A DNA stretch of 64,000 bases from JAJTHB01 sp033763775. Lineage in GTDB: Bacteria; Pseudomonadota; Alphaproteobacteria; Rickettsiales; SXRF01. Location: positions 62,001 through 126,000 of the forward strand of contig JANRJW010000012.1 of NCBI GenBank assembly GCA_033763775.1, given 5' to 3'. Positions within the stretch are counted from its first letter, which is position 1, and each line of letters opens with the position of its first letter. The translations under genes and the position numbers were made by a program. Below, in pieces: positions 59,937 through 64,000 of this stretch. The notes under the pieces are model-generated. The model was not told the origin of the DNA. It did not search any database and saw only the letters and a list, made by a program, of their open reading frames with translations.

Positions 59937-60845
59937 TTATAAGGAAGGCGGAACCCACACCTCTTCGAGTACGCTGAGCATCTCCTCCGGGCAGGCGATC
60001 ACATCTTCAATTTTCGGGGTCATGCCATAGCGATACGGTGCGAGTCGGTAGCGCCCGCTATCCTTGCAACCGGCGGCAAAATAATAGAAGCAGTAGCGAT
60101 CAGGAAACAGTGCACGAAATGTCACTTCATCACCGATGGAATCACGCGTAGTAGGCGTCAGCTCAACAATCAGCAGCGGGCGATATCTTGCAATCGTTTG
60201 CCTCAGGCCACTCAGCACCTGTTTTTCAAACCCCTCAACATCGATTTTGATGATGGATATGCCCGCGATGTCGCAGAGCACATCATCTCCCTTTCGCACC
60301 TCAAGCACTCCAAGCAGCGTGTTATCCGTCCGGTGGTGAGGCTGAAACGATGCCGCACCGAGATTCGTCTCTGGTGCCGTATAAAATGGCAGCTGCTCAT
60401 CGCGCTCACCAAGCGCAAATTCATGCAGCGTAACGTTGGTAATGTTGTTAAGCGCCAGGTTTTCTTTCAGCTGGTTTCGTACGCGCTCGAAGGGCTCAAA
60501 CGCAACCACCCGATCCACCAGCCGCGACATGAAAATAGTGTGGTTGCCGCTATTGGCACCAACATCCACATAAACCAGTGACTGGCGCGCGGCACGAAGC
60601 CGCACAACATATTCCTGCAAAAATCGCAGCATGTATTTTTCATGCGCACCGCAGAAATAAACCAGCCTGTCGATATAATTTACAATGTTACCAGAGAAAC
60701 GAAGCCCCAGCCCCTCGCCATAAAAATCACAGGTGAAGGCGTAGTCTTTCAGCATCTGCGGGCAGATGAGCTTAAGCAGCGATCGCCTCGTTTTATAAGG
60801 AAGCCAGCGCTGCCTTGAAAACCAGATTGGAAAGGGATGAATCAT
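59937..60845 (-). CDS. FkbM-family methyltransferase
   Basis: SAM-dependent O-methyltransferase of the FkbM type, usually acting on sugars or polyketides. The SAM-binding motif VYVDVGANSGNHTIFMSRLV, VVAFEPFERVRNQLKENLAL and IIKIDVEGFEKQVLSGLR are clear. ATG at 60845 is preferred (302 aa); a GTG at 60854 lies at the edge of the family 1 repeat. It interrupts the usual ftsZ-lpxC neighbourhood and may have arrived by transfer. A role in surface glycan modification is a guess. Confidence 0.88.
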   Translation of the reverse strand: MIHPFPIWFSRQRWLPYKTRRSLLKLICPQMLKDYAFTCDFYGEGLGLRFSGNIVNYIDRLVYFCGAHEKYMLRFLQEYVVRLRAARQSLVYVDVGANSGNHTIFMSRLVDRVVAFEPFERVRNQLKENLALNNITNVTLHEFALGERDEQLPFYTAPETNLGAASFQPHHRTDNTLLGVLEVRKGDDVLCDIAGISIIKIDVEGFEKQVLSGLRQTIARYRPLLIVELTPTTRDSIGDEVTFRALFPDRYCFYYFAAGCKDSGRYRLAPYRYGMTPKIEDVIACPEEMLSVLEEVWVPPSL

Positions 60846-60853
60846 GGAGAGCA

Positions 60854-60929
60854 CCGGTTCCCCGGTTCGCGCTAATGCGCGCCCGAGGATGACCGTTTTC
60901 TAAGCAGCAAGCTGCTAAGAAAACGGTCA
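60854..60929. repeat. Palindromic repeat (family 1), second copy, at the ftsZ stop
   Basis: Read on the minus strand it begins with the ftsZ stop TGA, followed by a 13-bp hairpin (ttttcttagcagc / gctgcttagaaaa, one mismatch), then gtcatcctcgg, cgcgcattagcgcg and accgggga. The last part matches 996-1032 nearly base for base, and the hairpin matches that at 1131-1156. It may terminate ftsZ transcription. Confidence 0.78.
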
Positions 60930-62534
60930 GTTGGCTTGTCTTCTGAGGAATGCTGGGATATCGAGATATTGCTCTTCTTCGCTGGGCTGCGGCTTGCGCT
61001 GCGCTGCCTCCGCAATGCTGCTGCGCTGCACCACCTGCACGCGCTCGCCCGCCTCCTGAGGTTTATTGGAAAAAGCACGCCCTACATCCAGCGCACGCTG
61101 CAGAAAGCCTCGCGATGCAGCCTGAGCGTCATCACGCTCCTGTGCTGGCGCTGATGGCTCACGACGCGGCGCATGGGCGGCAGGCGCCATATCCTGCGGC
61201 GCAAATAAATCCGGCATCACCGGCGCCGCCGAGGCTGGCATGCGCTCTTCCACGCGAAACTCATTCAAGCGCTGCGGCAAAGAGGCAGCAGGCGCGCTCT
61301 CAGCGGGCATGGCAGAGTGTACGGGCGCAGCTGGCTGAGCCGCGGCCACCGGCTCTGGCTGAACCAACGGCGCTGGCATCGCTGCGCGCATTTCTGCGAT
61401 CGGCTGTGCCGCGCGCGGCATCTCGCGCTGCGGCGGCTCAAAGCTGGCCGCACGCGTGATGGTCTGTACCGGCTTGGCAGGCTCGGCCTTGGCACTGGAA
61501 CCAAAGCTGTAAGGGCGCTTTGGCTCACTGAACACGGTTTGTTTCTGTGCATGCTGCTGCATCTGCTGTGCATCAATGCCGGTAGCAACCACCGACACAC
61601 GCATTTTACCCTGCATATCATCCGCAAAGGTGGAACCAAAAATGATGTTAGCCTCCGGATCCACCTCTTCACGCACACGGTTAGCCGCTTCATCCACCTC
61701 AAAGAGCGTCATGTCAGCACCGCCGGTGATGTTGATGAGCAGCGCACGCGCTCCTTTCAGCGACACATCATCGAGCAGCGGATTGGAAATCGCCGCCTCG
61801 GCAGCCTCAACAGCACGGCGCTCACCAGAAGCTTCGCCCGTTCCCATCATGGCTTTACCCATTTCCTGCATGACGGTGCGGATATCCGCAAAATCGAGAT
61901 TAATCAGCCCCGGGCGCACCATGAGATCGGTGACCCCACGCACGCCGGAATGCAGCACCTCATCCGCCATTTTGAACGCATCAGCAAAAGTGGTGCGTTC
62001 ATTGGCAACGCGAAATAGATTCTGGTTAGGGATGACAATCAGCGTATCAACGAAATCCTGCAGCTCTTTAAGCCCCGCCTCGGCCAGCTTCATGCGGTGG
62101 GAGCCTTCAAACTGAAACGGCTTGGTGACCACAGCCACTGTCAGCGCGCCCTGCTCCTTGGCCACACGCGCCACGACAGACGCAGCGCCAGTGCCCGTGC
62201 CACCCCCCATGCCGGCCGTGATAAACACCATGTTGGAGCCTTCAATATGCGCGGCAATTTCTTCACGGGATTCTTCCGCCGAAGCACGGCCAATTTCTGG
62301 CTTGGCACCGGCGCCAAGCCCCTTGGTGATGCTGGCACCAAGCTGAATCGTGCGATTGGTATGCGAGCGATCCAGCGCCTGCGCATCGGTATTGGCGACC
62401 ACGAAATTCACGCCCTCGAGATTCGCCATGATCATATTATTGACCGCGTTGCCGCCCGCGCCGCCAACACCAACCACAGTAATGGTGGGGCGGAGAATAT
62501 CATTTTTCGATGGAATCTGCAGGTTGATGGTCAT
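60927..62534 (-). CDS. ftsZ: Cell division GTPase FtsZ
   Basis: Tubulin homologue forming the Z-ring. GTPase domain with TVVGVGGAGGNAVNNM, the tubulin signature GGGTGTGAA (110-118) and NLDFADIRTVMQEMG of the T7 loop. A long disordered Pro/Ala linker (about 340-510) leads to the C-terminal peptide YLDIPAFLRRQ that binds FtsA. At 535 aa it has the long alphaproteobacterial form. AAGGGGG precedes the ATG. The stop codon lies in the family 1 repeat. Confidence 0.98.
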   Translation of the reverse strand: MTINLQIPSKNDILRPTITVVGVGGAGGNAVNNMIMANLEGVNFVVANTDAQALDRSHTNRTIQLGASITKGLGAGAKPEIGRASAEESREEIAAHIEGSNMVFITAGMGGGTGTGAASVVARVAKEQGALTVAVVTKPFQFEGSHRMKLAEAGLKELQDFVDTLIVIPNQNLFRVANERTTFADAFKMADEVLHSGVRGVTDLMVRPGLINLDFADIRTVMQEMGKAMMGTGEASGERRAVEAAEAAISNPLLDDVSLKGARALLINITGGADMTLFEVDEAANRVREEVDPEANIIFGSTFADDMQGKMRVSVVATGIDAQQMQQHAQKQTVFSEPKRPYSFGSSAKAEPAKPVQTITRAASFEPPQREMPRAAQPIAEMRAAMPAPLVQPEPVAAAQPAAPVHSAMPAESAPAASLPQRLNEFRVEERMPASAAPVMPDLFAPQDMAPAAHAPRREPSAPAQERDDAQAASRGFLQRALDVGRAFSNKPQEAGERVQVVQRSSIAEAAQRKPQPSEEEQYLDIPAFLRRQAN

Positions 62535-62784
62535 GCGCTTGCCCCCTTGAGTGTCGTCATCGTTGATCGCGATATTGGCGTGATACCGGATGTGGAATAA
62601 TTAAATGTGTTTTACCACTATATTTTGTGGTTTGCACTAAAAAATTGATGAAAGATCATCCGCTGATGTGACGAAAAGAAACAGCTGTAATCATTAGACT
62701 TCTTTTACAACCGAAGTGATGAACCATTGATTGACGCTCCCTTGCCCCAGCCCTCTGGCTTGAAGGAAGAGAGAATTTAAGAGA
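62535..62784. promoter_or_regulatory. ftsA-ftsZ intergenic region
   Basis: About 250 bp, AT-rich, unusually long for this gene pair. It has the degenerate CtrA box and, at the ftsA end, an 8-bp inverted repeat gagaattt / aaattctc (62771-62796) overlapping the ftsA stop. An own ftsZ promoter is likely, but I could not single one out. Confidence 0.45.
62601..62615. promoter_or_regulatory. Degenerate CtrA box upstream of ftsZ
   Basis: TTAA-ATGTGTT-TTAC, seven of eight consensus bases, 67 bp upstream of the ftsZ ATG. CtrA represses ftsZ in Caulobacter, so the place is meaningful, but the match is imperfect. Confidence 0.35.
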
Positions 62785-64000
62785 TTAAAAATTCTCGCGA
62801 AACCAGCTGACGACTTTTTCAAAACCCGCAGCCAGCCCCGTGCGCCGACGATGCGCATCAAACATCTGTTCTTCCATGGGTTTCTTGATGCTGTACTCAA
62901 TCATGCCCAGCACGGTGGAAAAGGCCGGCCCACTCACCGCCTCGGCCAGCCCGGGCAGCGGCCGCGGCCGCGCAAGACGCACCTGTTTGCCGAGAATGCT
63001 TGCCGCCATTTCGCGCACACCAAGAAGCTGCGACGCGCCGCCAGTGATGACCACACGCTTGCCAGCAAGCCCAGCCGCGCCGCCCACTTCAATTTTGCTG
63101 CGAATCATTTCAAAAATTTCTTCGATGCGCGGGCGAATCACCCCCACCAGCACCCCGCGTGGCAACGAATTGATTTCGCCGTCATCTTCCTCGCCCAGCG
63201 GCGGCACTTCAATCATCACCTGATCATCGCTCGCAGAGGCAATCGCGCTGCCATGCAGCGTCTTTAAGCGCTCTGCATGCACCAGGCCGGTGGAAAGTCC
63301 GCGCGCAATATCGTTGGTGACATGCATGCCGCCAATCGGGATTGCATCCGTGTAGATATTTTTGCCGCCGGAGAAAATGGAAAAGCTGGTGACCCCGCCG
63401 CCCATATCAATCAGTGTCACACCCAGCTGTTTTTCATCCTCTTCAAGGCACGACAGCGCCGAGGCATAAGGCGAGGTGATATACTCATCCACATCCAGAT
63501 GGCAACGGCCAACACAATGTGCAAGGTTGCGCGTGACACTCGGCAGGCCAGTGATGATGTGCAGATCCGCGCCCAGCTTGCGCCCATACATCTTACGCGG
63601 ATCATTGATACCGCGGGCGCCATCCAGATAATACGACACCGGAATGGAATGAATGATGTCCGACTCACTATGGGCAATGGATGAACGCCCCTGCTCGATG
63701 ATGTCCATGATATCACGATCCGTCACCTCTTCGCCAAGCATGGCCATTTCCACGCTGACATTGCGCGAGGTGATATTGCCGCCCGACAGCGACACCGTGA
63801 CATGCTCCACCGTCTCGCCAGCCATCTGCTCCGCCGCGTGCACAGCAGCAGCGATCGATGTTTCGGCCTCAGCAAAATCAGTGATCACCCCTGAACGGAT
63901 GCCTTTGGAAAGCTGGTGGCCAATGCCCACCACGCGAATTTCCCCGGCTGAATCAATATGTGCAATCAGGCAGGCGATTTTCGACGTGCCGACATCCAGC
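62785..64000 (-). CDS. ftsA: Cell division protein FtsA (5' end outside window)
   Basis: Actin-like membrane anchor of FtsZ. The frame stays open to the window edge, where it reads LDVGTSKIACLIAHIDSAGE, the phosphate-1 motif of FtsA, so the start lies beyond 64000. Other marks are the 1C domain with MAGETVEHVTVSLSGGNI, VTLIDMGGGVTSFSIF and VVITGGASQLLGV. The C-terminus ends with FEKVVSWFRENF, the amphipathic membrane-targeting helix. Confidence 0.97.
   Translation of the reverse strand, partial: LDVGTSKIACLIAHIDSAGEIRVVGIGHQLSKGIRSGVITDFAEAETSIAAAVHAAEQMAGETVEHVTVSLSGGNITSRNVSVEMAMLGEEVTDRDIMDIIEQGRSSIAHSESDIIHSIPVSYYLDGARGINDPRKMYGRKLGADLHIITGLPSVTRNLAHCVGRCHLDVDEYITSPYASALSCLEEDEKQLGVTLIDMGGGVTSFSIFSGGKNIYTDAIPIGGMHVTNDIARGLSTGLVHAERLKTLHGSAIASASDDQVMIEVPPLGEEDDGEINSLPRGVLVGVIRPRIEEIFEMIRSKIEVGGAAGLAGKRVVITGGASQLLGVREMAASILGKQVRLARPRPLPGLAEAVSGPAFSTVLGMIEYSIKKPMEEQMFDAHRRRTGLAAGFEKVVSWFRENF

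Overview
The window is a 64 kb piece of chromosome from an alphaproteobacterium with roughly mid-50s percent GC, judged by eye. Three conserved clusters support this: rpsB-tsf-pyrH-frr-uppS-cdsA-dxr-rseP-bamA-ompH-lpxD-fabZ-lpxA-lpxI-lpxB (with LpxI in place of LpxH), ftsA-ftsZ-lpxC-bamD-recN-ligA, and a tsaE-amgK-murU peptidoglycan-recycling operon. Perfect CtrA boxes (TTAA-N7-TTAA) upstream of chemotaxis genes fit the same class. The cell is a lipid-A-bearing, motile Gram-negative. I cannot name the genus. No rRNA, CRISPR array, transposase or prophage gene is visible; one tRNA gene (Thr, CGT) is present.

Layout. 1-5.8 kb: the 3' part of fumC, then two large unrecognised genes transcribed divergently; one (3485-5818) is an internal tandem duplication. 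6.0-22.9 kb, plus strand: translation factors, isoprenoid and phospholipid synthesis, outer-membrane assembly (RseP, BamA, OmpH) and lipid A synthesis, interrupted by a DUF2333 gene and a possible ChaN/Tiki-fold protein. 23.0-27.9 kb: one 1629-codon Ser- and Cys-rich putative lipoprotein of unknown function. 27.9-34.6 kb, minus strand: cheY-cheZ-TPR protein-iscX-tsaE-amgK-murU. 34.9-42.0 kb: DUF465 protein, TpsB-type transporter, chemoreceptor, TonB-dependent receptor, fatty-acid desaturase and a LuxI/FeeM-like N-acyltransferase. 42.3-50.4 kb, minus strand: tRNA-Thr, RhlE-type helicase, cold-shock protein, an unknown membrane protein, amino-acid permease, CPA1 antiporter, and ZnuA with a Zur box. 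50.5-64 kb, minus strand: pepP, prmA, an unknown helical protein, ligA (carrying parS-like sites), recN, bamD, lpxC, an FkbM methyltransferase, ftsZ and the 3' part of ftsA.

Four families of palindromic repeats sit at gene ends. Several copies begin at or just after a stop codon, and two were absorbed into reading frames (uppS start region, dxr N-terminus). One family (43.8 and 47.7 kb) shows two compensatory changes in a stem, suggesting a structured RNA.

The best candidate for an undescribed system is the CtrA-box-bearing block at 34.6-42.1 kb. The cheYZ operon, chemoreceptor, TonB-dependent receptor and N-acyltransferase each have a perfect CtrA box in their upstream region, and the desaturase has a near match. 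This suggests a cell-cycle- or motility-coupled regulon that may make and sense an acyl signal. Other candidates are the duplicated 777-aa protein with its divergent partner, and the 1629-aa protein.
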